From NCBI GenBank assembly GCA_934149165.1, contig CAKPDY010000028.1, positions 1-18,909 of the forward strand: a stretch of DNA of 18,909 nucleotides, read 5' to 3'. A program made the translations under genes and the position numbers. Of this stretch, positions 1 through 6,562 are shown in pieces; position 1 is the first letter of the stretch, and the number at the start of each line of letters is the position of its first letter. The notes below the pieces were generated by a model that saw only the letters and a list, made by a program, of their open reading frames with translations, did not search any database and was not told where the DNA came from. This stretch comes from an uncultured Clostridia bacterium (lineage in GTDB: Bacteria > Bacillota > Clostridia > TANB77 > CAG-508).

Positions 1-14
1 TAATAACATCTTTC

Positions 15-70
15 TTTGGGACATTTTTACTTACAAATGATTTTAAAATTTGGGACATTTTCACTTACAA
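15..70. repeat. Two 22-bp direct repeats, probable IS21-family end
   Basis: Two copies of a 22-bp sequence, at 15-36 and 49-70, differ at one base and share the core TGGGACATTTT followed by ACTTACAA; their starts are 34 bp apart. IS21-family elements carry several copies of a terminal repeat at each end, often with a GGGACATTTT-like core, so this is probably the edge of such an element lying mostly left of the window. No transposase is visible here, so the family assignment is inference. Confidence 0.45.
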
Positions 71-102
71 GTCACAATAGATACACAAAAATTATGTTAA
101 GT

Positions 103-131
103 TTGACAAATGACAAATAATATGCTACAAT
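103..131 (+). promoter_or_regulatory. Sigma-A promoter of the acetyltransferase operon
   Basis: TTGACA at 103-108 and TACAAT at 126-131 are separated by exactly 17 bases, an excellent vegetative promoter. Transcription should start near 138, giving a leader of about 155 bases before the first acetyltransferase. The promoter lies between the IS-like repeats and the attenuator hairpin. Confidence 0.75.
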
Positions 132-225
132 TAAAAACATATTTAAGAGTTTATCTAGGAAACGATATTCCGAGCGATAAAGGACAATTAGAAATAAGTT
201 AGTTGTTTACACGAAGTGAGATATA

Positions 226-275
226 AAGTCTTGCAAAGGAGTCTTAAAAGATTCTTTTGTGAGGCTTATTTTTTT
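226..275 (+). terminator. Leader terminator (attenuator) upstream of GNAT operon
   Basis: Arms at 226-245 and 248-267 pair along 20 positions, including several G-T wobbles (the innermost pairs must open to form a loop), and seven T follow at 269-275. This is a strong intrinsic terminator, but it sits inside the leader, after the promoter at 103-131 and before the start at 296. Such placement is typical of attenuation, in which a ligand or stalled ribosome prevents the terminator from forming. I do not recognise a known riboswitch in 138-225. A small hairpin, GGAA/TTCC at 158-171, lies there. Confidence 0.75.
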
Positions 276-295
276 ATACGAAAGGAATGATTTTA

Positions 296-814
296 ATGCA
301 AAATATTATAATTAGAAATGTAAAGCAAGAAGATTTATGGTCTGTATCTAGTATTGTAGTTGAGGGCTGGAAAAGTGCATATAGAGGAATTATAGATGAT
401 AAATTTTTGGATAGTTTAAAAATTAAAGATAATTACAATAAAAGACTTAAAGATTATAAAGAAAATGGATTTATAGTTGCTGAAATAAATAATGAAGTAG
501 TAGGTTTTTGCAGATATACAATTAATAATTTGTTTTCACAAGATGTAAAAGATATTGATTGCGAATTATGTGCAATATATGTAAAACCTGATTTGAAAAG
601 ACAAGGAATTGGAAAAGCATTATTTAATTATGTTATTCAAGAGCAAAAGAATAACAACAATAAAAACATGATATTATGGTGCTTAAAAGAAAACTATAAT
701 TCAAGAAAATTCTATGAAAAAATGGGAGGCATTTTATACGGAGAAAATGAAATTGAAAAAGGTGGAAAGAAGTATAAAGAAGTTGGATATAGATATGATT
801 TAAGCAGATTATAA
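296..814 (+). CDS. GNAT family N-acetyltransferase
   Basis: The protein carries a GNAT fold that transfers acetyl from acetyl-CoA to an amine; the acceptor cannot be read from sequence. The acetyl-CoA loop is the segment RQGIGKALF, a little past mid-protein, preceded by the strand CAIYVKP; the C-terminal part holds NSRKFYEKMGG, the usual end of motif B. An ATG at 287 abuts the Shine-Dalgarno AAAGGA (281-286) too closely, so I place the start at the ATG of 296, nine bases after it (172 aa). It is the first gene of a four-gene operon and directly follows the leader terminator, so its expression is probably conditional. GNAT enzymes in such accessory operons often detoxify antibiotics or small molecules; that role is inference. 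Confidence 0.88.
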   Translation: MQNIIIRNVKQEDLWSVSSIVVEGWKSAYRGIIDDKFLDSLKIKDNYNKRLKDYKENGFIVAEINNEVVGFCRYTINNLFSQDVKDIDCELCAIYVKPDLKRQGIGKALFNYVIQEQKNNNNKNMILWCLKENYNSRKFYEKMGGILYGENEIEKGGKKYKEVGYRYDLSRL

Positions 815-829
815 GGAGATTGATTATAT

Positions 830-1276
830 ATGGAAAACTATATTTTAAAAAAGTATGAAAATACTGATTATGAATTTGTATATGAAATTAAGAAAAATGC
901 TTATAAAAAATATATAGAGCAATGCTATGGAAAATGGGATGATATAGATCAAAAAAATAGATTTAAAGAATCAATGGAAAAGACATTTGATAGAACTTAT
1001 ATAATTATTTTTAATAATGAAATGATAGGTTTTTATCAAGGGCAAGTAGTAAATGAAAGAACATATTATGTTGAAAATATATGTATTATTCCAGAATATC
1101 AAGGAAAAGGTATTGGAACAGAAATATTAAAGTCAGTGATAAATGAATATTCTGATAAAAATATAGAAATACAATATTTTAAACAAAACCCAATAGGAAG
1201 ACTATATGAAAAACTTGGATTTGAACATAATGGAGAAACAGAGTTTCATTATCAGATGATAAAAAGAAAAAAATAA
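830..1276 (+). CDS. GNAT family N-acetyltransferase
   Basis: A second, 148-aa acetyltransferase. The acetyl-CoA site is visible as the strand ENICIIPEYQ followed by GKGIGTEIL, about residues 86-104, and the end of the fold as RLYEKLGF near residue 128. The Shine-Dalgarno AAGGAG (813-818) overlaps the stop codon of the preceding gene, so the two are translated in tandem on one transcript. It is not a close copy of the first gene, so the operon collected different family members rather than arising by recent duplication. The substrate is unknown. Confidence 0.87.
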   Translation: MENYILKKYENTDYEFVYEIKKNAYKKYIEQCYGKWDDIDQKNRFKESMEKTFDRTYIIIFNNEMIGFYQGQVVNERTYYVENICIIPEYQGKGIGTEILKSVINEYSDKNIEIQYFKQNPIGRLYEKLGFEHNGETEFHYQMIKRKK

Positions 1277-1290
1277 GGTGGGATTTATTT

Positions 1291-1836
1291 ATGAATAAAG
1301 ATGTAGTAATTGAAACGGAAAGATTAATATTAAGACAATGGAATATGAACGATATAGATGATATGGTTGAAGGATTAAATAATATAAACGTTACAAAATG
1401 GTTAGCGGGAGCACCATTCCCATATACTAATGAAGACGCAAAACATTTTGTGCAGAAAACTATTGATAACAATTTATTTAATTTTGCAATTATTTTAAAA
1501 AGTGAAAATAAGGCAATAGGTGGAACTCAATTAACAAATGTAGATTTATTTAACGGCACAGCTGGTGGTGGCATCTGGATAAGTGAAAAATACTGGGGAA
1601 AAGGATATGGTTCTGAAGCTTTTGGGGCAAGAATTAAATATGCTTTTGAAGTATTAGGATTGAGAAGATTAGAAAACGGATATTTCAAAGAAAATGAAAA
1701 ATCTCATAAAATGCAATTGAAATTTGGTTACAAAGATGAAGGGATTAAAAGACAGAAATTTGTATCAAGAGGCTCTGGAAAAATAGAGGATGAATACATT
1801 ACTGGACTATTAAAGGAAGAGTGGATAAAACAATAA
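1291..1836 (+). CDS. GNAT acetyltransferase, RimJ/RimL type
   Basis: This 181-aa protein begins with the signature ETERLILRQW, typical of the RimJ/RimL (Acetyltransf_3) branch, whose members acetylate ribosomal protein N-termini or act on antibiotics and other small molecules. The acetyl-CoA loop is YWGKGYGSEAF, about residues 101-111, after the strand GGGIWISE. The expected tail follows as NEKSHKMQLKFGYKDEG. The Shine-Dalgarno AAGGTGGG (1275-1282) overlaps the stop of the upstream gene, indicating coupling. It is the third acetyltransferase in a row, so the operon looks like an acetylation and methylation cassette. The actual substrate cannot be named. Confidence 0.88.
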   Translation: MNKDVVIETERLILRQWNMNDIDDMVEGLNNINVTKWLAGAPFPYTNEDAKHFVQKTIDNNLFNFAIILKSENKAIGGTQLTNVDLFNGTAGGGIWISEKYWGKGYGSEAFGARIKYAFEVLGLRRLENGYFKENEKSHKMQLKFGYKDEGIKRQKFVSRGSGKIEDEYITGLLKEEWIKQ

Positions 1837-1866
1837 TATAATTGCGAAAGGAGTAGAAAGATAATA

Positions 1867-2652
1867 ATGGACAGACAAGAAATACTAAATAATTTCTATA
1901 ATGAAGATTGTACTGAAGATACTAGACTTGAAAGTCAGCATGGGCAAGTTGAATTCTTAACAACTACAAAGTATATTGAAAAATTTTTAAAAACTGATTC
2001 AAAAATACTAGAAGTTGGAGCAGGAACTGGTAGATATTCACTTTATTATGCAAATAAAGGTTATGATGTAACAGCTATTGAATATGTTAAACATAATATT
2101 GATATACTTAAATCAAAAATAAAAGATGGTACAAAAATAGTTGCTGAAAAAGGTGATGCGATTGATTTATCAAGATTTAAAGATGATACATTTGATGTAA
2201 CATTAGTTCTTGGACCTTTATATCATTTATACGAGGATGAGGATATAAATAAAGCTATTAAAGAGGCAGTAAGAGTTACAAAAAAAGATGGAATAATTGC
2301 AATTGCATATTTAACAAGTGATTCTATAATGATTGACTGGGCACTTATGGGCAATCATTTACTAGATGGTTATCCAAATGATTTTGATAAGGATTTTAAA
2401 TTGACCAGATACCCACAAGGTATATTTGCACCATTTTATATTTCTGAATTTAAGGAAATAATGAATAAATTCGATGTCGAATTATTACATAATGTTGCAA
2501 CAGATGGTTTTACACATCACGTTAAAGATAAAATAGATTCATTATCTAAAGAAGAATTTGATGTATGGATGAGATATCACTTATCGACTTGTGAAAGAGA
2601 AGACCTTCAAGGTTATAGTAATCATATGTTATATGTTTGTAGAAAAAAATAA
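1867..2652 (+). CDS. Class I SAM-dependent methyltransferase
   Basis: This 261-aa protein has a Rossmann-type methyltransferase domain. Motif I, LEVGAGTGRY, spans residues 48-57 and binds SAM. The acidic end of strand beta-2 is AIEYV near residue 75, motif II/III is FDVTLVLGPLYHL near residues 108-120, and a helical C-terminal half closes the substrate pocket. The methyl acceptor is unknown; proteins of this type act on small molecules or quinones. The Shine-Dalgarno AAAGGAG is at 1847-1853. It is the last gene of the operon starting at 296 and is followed by a perfect terminator hairpin. Loose names such as UbiE-like would be overcalls. Confidence 0.87.
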   Translation: MDRQEILNNFYNEDCTEDTRLESQHGQVEFLTTTKYIEKFLKTDSKILEVGAGTGRYSLYYANKGYDVTAIEYVKHNIDILKSKIKDGTKIVAEKGDAIDLSRFKDDTFDVTLVLGPLYHLYEDEDINKAIKEAVRVTKKDGIIAIAYLTSDSIMIDWALMGNHLLDGYPNDFDKDFKLTRYPQGIFAPFYISEFKEIMNKFDVELLHNVATDGFTHHVKDKIDSLSKEEFDVWMRYHLSTCEREDLQGYSNHMLYVCRKK

Positions 2653-2673
2653 TTTAATAGTATTCATTGAACT

Positions 2674-2710
2674 AAAATCAGTATGTTATAAAAAATAACA
2701 TACTGATTTT
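2674..2710. terminator. Bidirectional terminator between convergent genes
   Basis: A perfect 15-bp inverted repeat (arms 2674-2688 and 2696-2710, loop 2689-2695) starts with AAAA and ends with TTTT, so it can terminate both the methyltransferase operon and the XRE gene that points toward it. Confidence 0.8.
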
Positions 2711-2723
2711 CTAATGTTAATTA

Positions 2724-2984
2724 TTATTTCTCCAATTTATCTTCAATACCAGCTAGTAATTCTGGAATTGATATGCCAAGAACTTTTGCCAATCCATATA
2801 GTTCATAATCTTTAACAACTCTAGTATTAGATTCAATTTTACTTATATCATTTTTATGAATATTTATTCCAAGTAAATTCAAATCATTAGCAATATCAGC
2901 TTGAGAGAGATGTTTTGCTTTTCTTAATTCTACCAAGTTATCACTAATAACATTAAAATAATCATTTAATTTGCGTGTACTCAT
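2724..2984 (-). CDS. Small XRE-family HTH regulator
   Basis: The protein is a single Cro/C1-type DNA-binding domain of 86 aa. The helix-turn-helix is seen as LRKAKHLSQADIANDL followed by the recognition region NDISKIES and a C-terminal helix ending KVLGISIPELL. It has no second domain, so it likely acts as a dimeric repressor of nearby promoters. A GTG at 2996 falls inside the Shine-Dalgarno AAGGTGG; the ATG at 2984 is the sensible start. It resembles the second XRE gene at 3251-3508 in layout (both have an LGI-x-I insertion before the recognition helix), suggesting related regulators of one element. A TGACA/TGTCA inverted repeat at 3043-3061 upstream may be its operator. Confidence 0.85.
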   Translation of the reverse strand: MSTRKLNDYFNVISDNLVELRKAKHLSQADIANDLNLLGINIHKNDISKIESNTRVVKDYELYGLAKVLGISIPELLAGIEDKLEK

Positions 2985-3041
2985 AAATAAAACCACCTTT
3001 TTATAGTATTTACTTGATTTTATCTCTATAACTGTGTTATT

Positions 3042-3069
3042 ATGACATCAAGACTGTGTCAAATACAAT
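3042..3069. promoter_or_regulatory. Divergent promoter/operator region of first XRE gene
   Basis: On the plus strand ATGACA (3042-3047) and TACAAT (3064-3069) are 16 bases apart. On the minus strand TTGACA (complement of 3057-3062) precedes the XRE gene with only a weak -10. An inverted repeat, TGACA (3043-3047) and TGTCA (3057-3061), covers both -35 elements, as expected for an autoregulating repressor. The plus-strand transcript would meet a plausible Shine-Dalgarno (GGAAGG) and a 8-codon ORF at 3098-3124, possibly the stub of a lost divergent gene. Confidence 0.4.
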
Positions 3070-3157
3070 AATTAAAAAATACAATAGTGGAAGGCTGATG
3101 AAAATGAACAAAGAATATGAATAAAAATCAAAATGTGATAAGATAGGGGGGGAAAAC

Positions 3158-3186
3158 AAAAAAAGAATATGAAAATTCATATTCTT
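3158..3186 (-). terminator. Terminator of second XRE gene
   Basis: An 11-bp perfect inverted repeat (3163-3173 and 3176-3186) is followed on the minus strand by a run of seven T (complement of 3158-3164). It lies 65 bases beyond the stop of the XRE gene at 3251-3508, so the two XRE genes are separate transcripts. A run of seven G stands just beyond it at 3146-3152. Confidence 0.65.
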
Positions 3187-3250
3187 AAAAAATTTGACTA
3201 AAAAAACATTAAAAAGTATAATTTTAAAAGTAATTGTAAAATAATAATAA

Positions 3251-3508
3251 TTAATCGAAAATGTTATCGGTATCTTCAAATAACTGGTCATAAGTAACAC
3301 CTAGAACTTTGCAGAAAGCGATTATTTCAAAATCTTTTAACATTAATTTTTGATTTTCAATTTGAGATATGTCTGAATGATATATGTCTATTCCTAACAA
3401 GGCAATCTTGTTAGATAAATCTCTTTGTGTTAAATTGCGTAATTCTCTGTATTTCTTAATATTTTTGCCAATAACATTGGATTTACCATTAAATTTTTTA
3501 ATTTGCAT
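3251..3508 (-). CDS. Small XRE-family HTH regulator
   Basis: This 85-aa protein is again a lone Cro/C1-type helix-turn-helix: YRELRNLTQRDLSNKIALL (first helices), then HSDISQIEN (recognition helix) and KVLGVTYDQLF (final helix). The Shine-Dalgarno GAAAGGAA lies six to twelve bases before the ATG at 3508. It is divergent from the receiver-domain pseudogene at 3621, and a 19-bp palindrome at 3538-3556 lies in the shared gap, so it could repress both itself and that gene. Two such regulators in tandem, each with its own palindrome, recall the control region of a phage or conjugative element, but no integrase or structural gene is nearby. Confidence 0.85.
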   Translation of the reverse strand: MQIKKFNGKSNVIGKNIKKYRELRNLTQRDLSNKIALLGIDIYHSDISQIENQKLMLKDFEIIAFCKVLGVTYDQLFEDTDNIFD

Positions 3509-3537
3509 AAGTTGATTCCTTTCTTAACATTAATTAT

Positions 3538-3556
3538 TATTGTATATTTTACAATA
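3538..3556. promoter_or_regulatory. Palindromic operator candidate between divergent genes
   Basis: TATTGTA at 3538-3544 and TACAATA at 3550-3556 form a perfect 7-bp inverted repeat with a 5-base spacer. It sits about 30 bases upstream of the XRE start (3508) and 65 bases upstream of the receiver gene start (3621). The position and symmetry fit a dimeric XRE repressor site; binding is inference. Confidence 0.4.
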
Positions 3557-3620
3557 TTTATTTACTTATCTTGCTAGACTATTTCAACCAAAGGAGGAAA
3601 AATTTATAAATTAAGTTAAT

Positions 3621-4604
3621 ATGGAAAATGATGATAGAAAAATTATTAATAATATTTGTGATGAGCAAAATTTTGAAGAATTACTTTTAGAAATAACATC
3701 AATGATTAAAAGCAATAAATTAAACAAAATATTGAATGATATTGAAAATGATAATAGATTGAGTAAAGAGCTAAAAAAATCAATATATGAAGATTTTTTT
3801 GAATATATAACAGAGCTTAATCAGTCTTATATATCAGGTATCAAGAAAATATTTTGCATAGGAGCAAAAAAAGCTCTTGATAAAATTGAAGAAAAAAATA
3901 GTATGAAGGGAAGTAAAAATATGGGTATTAAAACTAGAGTTATAATTGCAGATGATAATGTTCATATTTGCAATTTCATTAAAGAATCTTTAAATAAACA
4001 TGATGATATAGAAATATTAGGAGTTGCCAACACAGATGAAGACGAGATAAGAATGATTGAGGAACTTAAACCTGATATTGTTATAACAGATTTAATGAGG
4101 AATCATAATTAAGGTGGATTAGATATAATAAAAAATTATTTTGAAAAAAACAGCAATGTAAAATTTTTAGTAATATCTGCAGATGAAAAGGAAGATGTTA
4201 TAAATAAGGGATTAGAAGTTGCTGGATATATTAAAAAGCCCTTTACGGATTATGAAATAGTTTATGATGAAGTAAAAAGAATAAGAAAAATCATAATAGA
4301 TGAAGAATATAATAATTGGAATGAAAAATATCATAATAAAAAGTTCATAGACTTATTTATGTATTTTTCTCCTGAACAAAAAGAAGTATTAAAAAAGTTT
4401 GACATTACTCTTGAAGAAAAATTATATACAGAATTTGAGTTTGATGTCATTGACGGAAAACTTATTTTATTCTATAAGAATGAAGATGAAATGGATGAGG
4501 AAGAATTAAAAGAATGTAAAGAACTTCCAGATGGTGTTGATAGAGCACAATTTAATGAACTAGTAGCAGTAATGAGTAAAGTAAGAGAAAAATATAATTT
4601 CTAA
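3621..4604 (+). pseudogene. Receiver-domain protein interrupted by one in-frame TAA
   Basis: One reading frame runs from 3621 to 4604 except for a single TAA at 4110-4112. Residues 1-97 are helical and of unknown function, loosely like DUF6809 proteins. From about residue 98 (an internal ATG at 3921) a CheY-like receiver follows: RVIIADDN with the acidic pair, DIVITDLM with the phosphoacceptor Asp, then the stop, then GGLDIIKNYF, FLVISADE with the conserved Ser, and YIKKPF with the conserved Lys. About 100 further residues have no recognised domain. Removing the TAA codon restores the usual nine-residue spacing from the Asp to GL, so the stop looks like an extra codon. The 4359 ATG lacks a Shine-Dalgarno, so the 3' part is not an independent gene. 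AAAGGAGG lies at 3590-3597, 23 bases before the ATG, which is unusually far. Confidence 0.7.
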
Positions 4605-4823
4605 ATAAAAAAATAACTATCCCATAGAGTAATTTCTATGGAGAGTATCGAAAAGTTTGTGTAAACTTTAAACTTCTTATGATATAAAACATAAATATGA
4701 AAAAATTTATTTATGTTTTTAACTAAAATTAATATAAATGATAAATTTAAATTTGTCAAGGTATGATTTTTAAGCCTGCTGAAATTTCGAAAACGCATAA
4801 ATAAAAAAAATATTAAAAATCTG
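4605..4823. other. Intergenic stretch with two small hairpins
   Basis: No gene is visible. Two short inverted repeats occur: CCATAGA/TCTATGG (4622-4628 and 4635-4641) and AAAGTTT/AAACTTT (4652-4658 and 4663-4669). Neither has a T-run, so I do not call a terminator with confidence, although the first lies 17 bases after the preceding stop codon. The rest is AT-rich sequence without recognisable features. Confidence 0.4.
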
Positions 4824-4870
4824 TTGACATAAACGTGTAAATTATGGTATACTATAATTCACACGTTTAT
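4824..4870 (+). promoter_or_regulatory. Extended -10 promoter inside a 42-bp palindrome
   Basis: TTGACA (4824-4829), an 18-base spacer and an extended -10 (TG at 4845-4846, TATACT at 4848-4853) make a strong promoter for the gene at 4932. From 4829 to 4870 the DNA is a 42-bp inverted repeat centred on GTATAC (4847-4852), with 19 of 21 pairs matching; mismatches are 4839/4860 and 4846/4853. It covers the spacer, the -10 and the start site, so a dimeric repressor bound there would shut the promoter. As RNA the same palindrome followed by T-rich sequence could also terminate readthrough from upstream. Confidence 0.7.
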
Positions 4871-4904
4871 TTTTTATAGTTGGAAATAATTTTCTGACAC
4901 AACC

Positions 4905-4924
4905 AGGGCAATGCCCTAAGGAGG
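4905..4924 (+). promoter_or_regulatory. Hairpin abutting the Shine-Dalgarno
   Basis: AGGGC (4905-4909) and GCCCT (4913-4917) form a 5-bp, GC-rich hairpin with a 3-base loop. It ends exactly where the strong Shine-Dalgarno AAGGAGG (4918-4924) begins, seven bases before the ATG at 4932. It may stabilise the mRNA or keep the ribosome site open; the role is inference. Confidence 0.45.
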
Positions 4925-4931
4925 ATTACAA

Positions 4932-5249
4932 ATGAGAAAGTTGAAAAGCTTGACCCCCTGTAACAGTGAAAATTTCACTGGTGCAATCATCTCTCAGAAT
5001 TATGACGGATATTATCACCTTGTTATTTTTGAAAATGGTGAATATTGTCCTTGTGATTCAAAAGACTTGAATACCAAGAAAAAGCACATAGCTGAAAAAA
5101 CAGCTGAAAGAGTCCTGAAAATAGTATACCCCAAAAAAAATGGAAGACCATATATCTACGAAGATGAAAAGGAACAAATTTCCAGATTTATTAATCTTTT
5201 CGGAAATGGTGGCTTGGGTGAACTTTCAGAAATATTTGACTTTGAATAA
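4932..5249 (+). CDS. Orphan 105-aa protein, likely acquired
   Basis: I do not recognise this family. The protein is soluble, has no signal peptide or membrane segment, and has cysteines at TPCNSEN near the N-terminus and in the pair CPCDSKD near residue 40. The middle is lysine-rich (NTKKKHIAEKTAERV), and the C-terminus is acidic. Start choice is firm: AAGGAGG stands seven bases before the ATG. The gene has its own strong promoter within a palindrome and a strong terminator (5333-5380), so it is a self-contained unit. Base use is visibly richer in G and C than its neighbours, with codons such as ACC, CCC, GTC and CTG that are rare elsewhere in the window, which suggests horizontal transfer. 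Function unknown. Confidence 0.8.
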   Translation: MRKLKSLTPCNSENFTGAIISQNYDGYYHLVIFENGEYCPCDSKDLNTKKKHIAEKTAERVLKIVYPKKNGRPYIYEDEKEQISRFINLFGNGGLGELSEIFDFE

Positions 5250-5332
5250 AATCAAATATTAAAACAAAAAGGAAATAGTGTATAATTACACAAACTACAA
5301 AACTACAAAAACAATTTCTCAAAACTACTCTT

Positions 5333-5380
5333 CCCCCATAGATTATGGCATTAGCTGAAATCTTGGGGGTTGTTTTTTTT
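5333..5380 (+). terminator. Strong intrinsic terminator
   Basis: CCCCC (5333-5337) pairs with GGGGG (5365-5369), and the stem continues inward with AGATT/AATCT. Eight T follow at 5373-5380. It terminates the orphan gene at 4932 and insulates prfB, whose own promoter must lie in 5381-5410 or be supplied by leakage. A run of ACTACAAA-like repeats at 5293-5310 precedes it. Confidence 0.85.
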
Positions 5381-5428
5381 AGCAAATATGATAAAATAAT
5401 ATAAAAAATTGAAAGGAGTGACACAAAA

Positions 5429-6534
5429 GTGATTATTGAATTAGAAGAAAACACTAGACTTATTAATAATTTACAACAAAAATTAAAAGAAATAGGTGAA
5501 TCTCTTTGACATTGCTAACTTAGAAAAACAATTAACCGAATTAGAAAAACAAACATTAGAAGAGGAGTTTTGGAGTGATTCAAAAAAATCAGGTATAATT
5601 TTACAAAAAATAAAAATAATAAAAGATAAATTACAAAATTATAATAAATTACAAATGGAATTAAATAATTTAAAAGAAATGTCTGAACTTGTAATACAAG
5701 AAAATGATGAAACATTAGCAAAAGAAATTTTAAACAATACTGCTTCAATTAATGAAGAACTAGAAAAACTAGAAATACAAACATTATTATCAGGAAAATA
5801 TGACATTAATAATGCAATAGTTACAATACACCCAGGAGCAGGACGGAACAGAATCACAGGACTGGGCAGAAATGTTATATAGAATGTATACAAAATGGGC
5901 AATATCGAACAACTATTCTATACAAGAATTAGACTACTTAGATGGAGATGAAGCAGGTTTAAAAAGTGTTACATTCCTTGTATCTGGTGAATATGCATAT
6001 GGATATATGAAAGCAGAAAAAGGTGTTCATAGATTAGTTAGAATTTCTCCATTTGATGCTGGAGGAAGAAGACATACATCATTTGCATCAGTAGAAGTAC
6101 TTCCTGAAATAACAGAAGACATACAAATAGAAATTAATCCTGATGACTTAAGAATAGATACTTATCGTGCATCAGGTGCAGGAGGCCAACATATAAACAA
6201 AACATCTTCTGCTGTAAGAATAACACATATACCAACTAACATAGTAGTCGCATGCCAAACAGAAAGATCTCAAATTCAAAATAAGGAAACTGCAATGAAA
6301 ATGCTTAAATCAAAATTGTTAGATTTAAAGGAAAAAGAGCATAAAGATAAAATTGAAGATTTAAAAGGTGAACAGCGTGAAATTGCTTGGGGAAGTCAAA
6401 TACGTTCATATGTATTTTGTCCATATACGCTTGTAAAAGACCATAGAACGAATTTTGAAGTAGGAAATGTACAAAATGTTATGGATGGAGATTTGAATGG
6501 ATTTATGAAGGAATTTTTAAAAATACACAATTAA
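5429..6534 (+). CDS. prfB: Peptide chain release factor 2 (two frame changes)
   Basis: RF2 recognises UGA and UAA stop codons and triggers release of the finished protein. The start is GTG at 5429, ten bases after GAAAGGAG. After 26 codons the frame meets CTT-TGA-C (5504-5510), the conserved autoregulatory +1 frameshift site, and continues as DIANLEKQL. The stop-recognition tripeptide SPF is in RISPFDAGG, and the peptidyl-release GGQ is in RASGAGGQHINK. A second break lies at 5844: an extra C changes the conserved motif HPGAGGTESQDW, so the frame reads GGA-CGG-AAC and would stop at 5880-5882. Skipping that C restores the motif exactly. With both shifts the product is 367 aa, a normal RF2 length. 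The gene is probably functional, because RF2 is essential. The second site is either an assembly or mutation error or a further +1 shift. Confidence 0.93.
5494..5510 (+). promoter_or_regulatory. RF2 programmed +1 frameshift signal
   Basis: A Shine-Dalgarno-like AGGTGA (5494-5499) stands four bases before CTT-TGA-C. In RF2 genes this arrangement makes ribosomes slip +1 at the UGA when RF2 is scarce, giving autoregulation. The upstream element is weaker here than the AGGGGG of E. coli but in the right place. Confidence 0.9.
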
Positions 6535-6562
6535 TTAAAAATATATAATAAAGAGGTGTGTA

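Noticed and set aside
138..225. A known riboswitch (ykkC/guanidine, preQ1, T-box) in the leader
   Set aside because: Short resemblances such as CTAGG...CCGAG exist, but the conserved cores are missing, so I could not support a named class.
1179..1472. Minus-strand 97-aa ORF
   Set aside because: It overlaps two clear acetyltransferase genes and has no family features.
4359..4604. Independent 81-aa gene
   Set aside because: It has no Shine-Dalgarno and is in the same frame as the receiver gene upstream; it is the 3' part of the interrupted gene.
3621..4604. Alternative genetic code with TAA as a sense codon
   Set aside because: TAA ends many normal genes in this window at the expected family length, so only this one site is odd.
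5872..6534. A separate, N-terminally truncated release factor starting at 5872
   Set aside because: It has no ribosome site and begins in the middle of the RF2 motif DWAEMLYRMY; it is the rest of prfB after the extra base.
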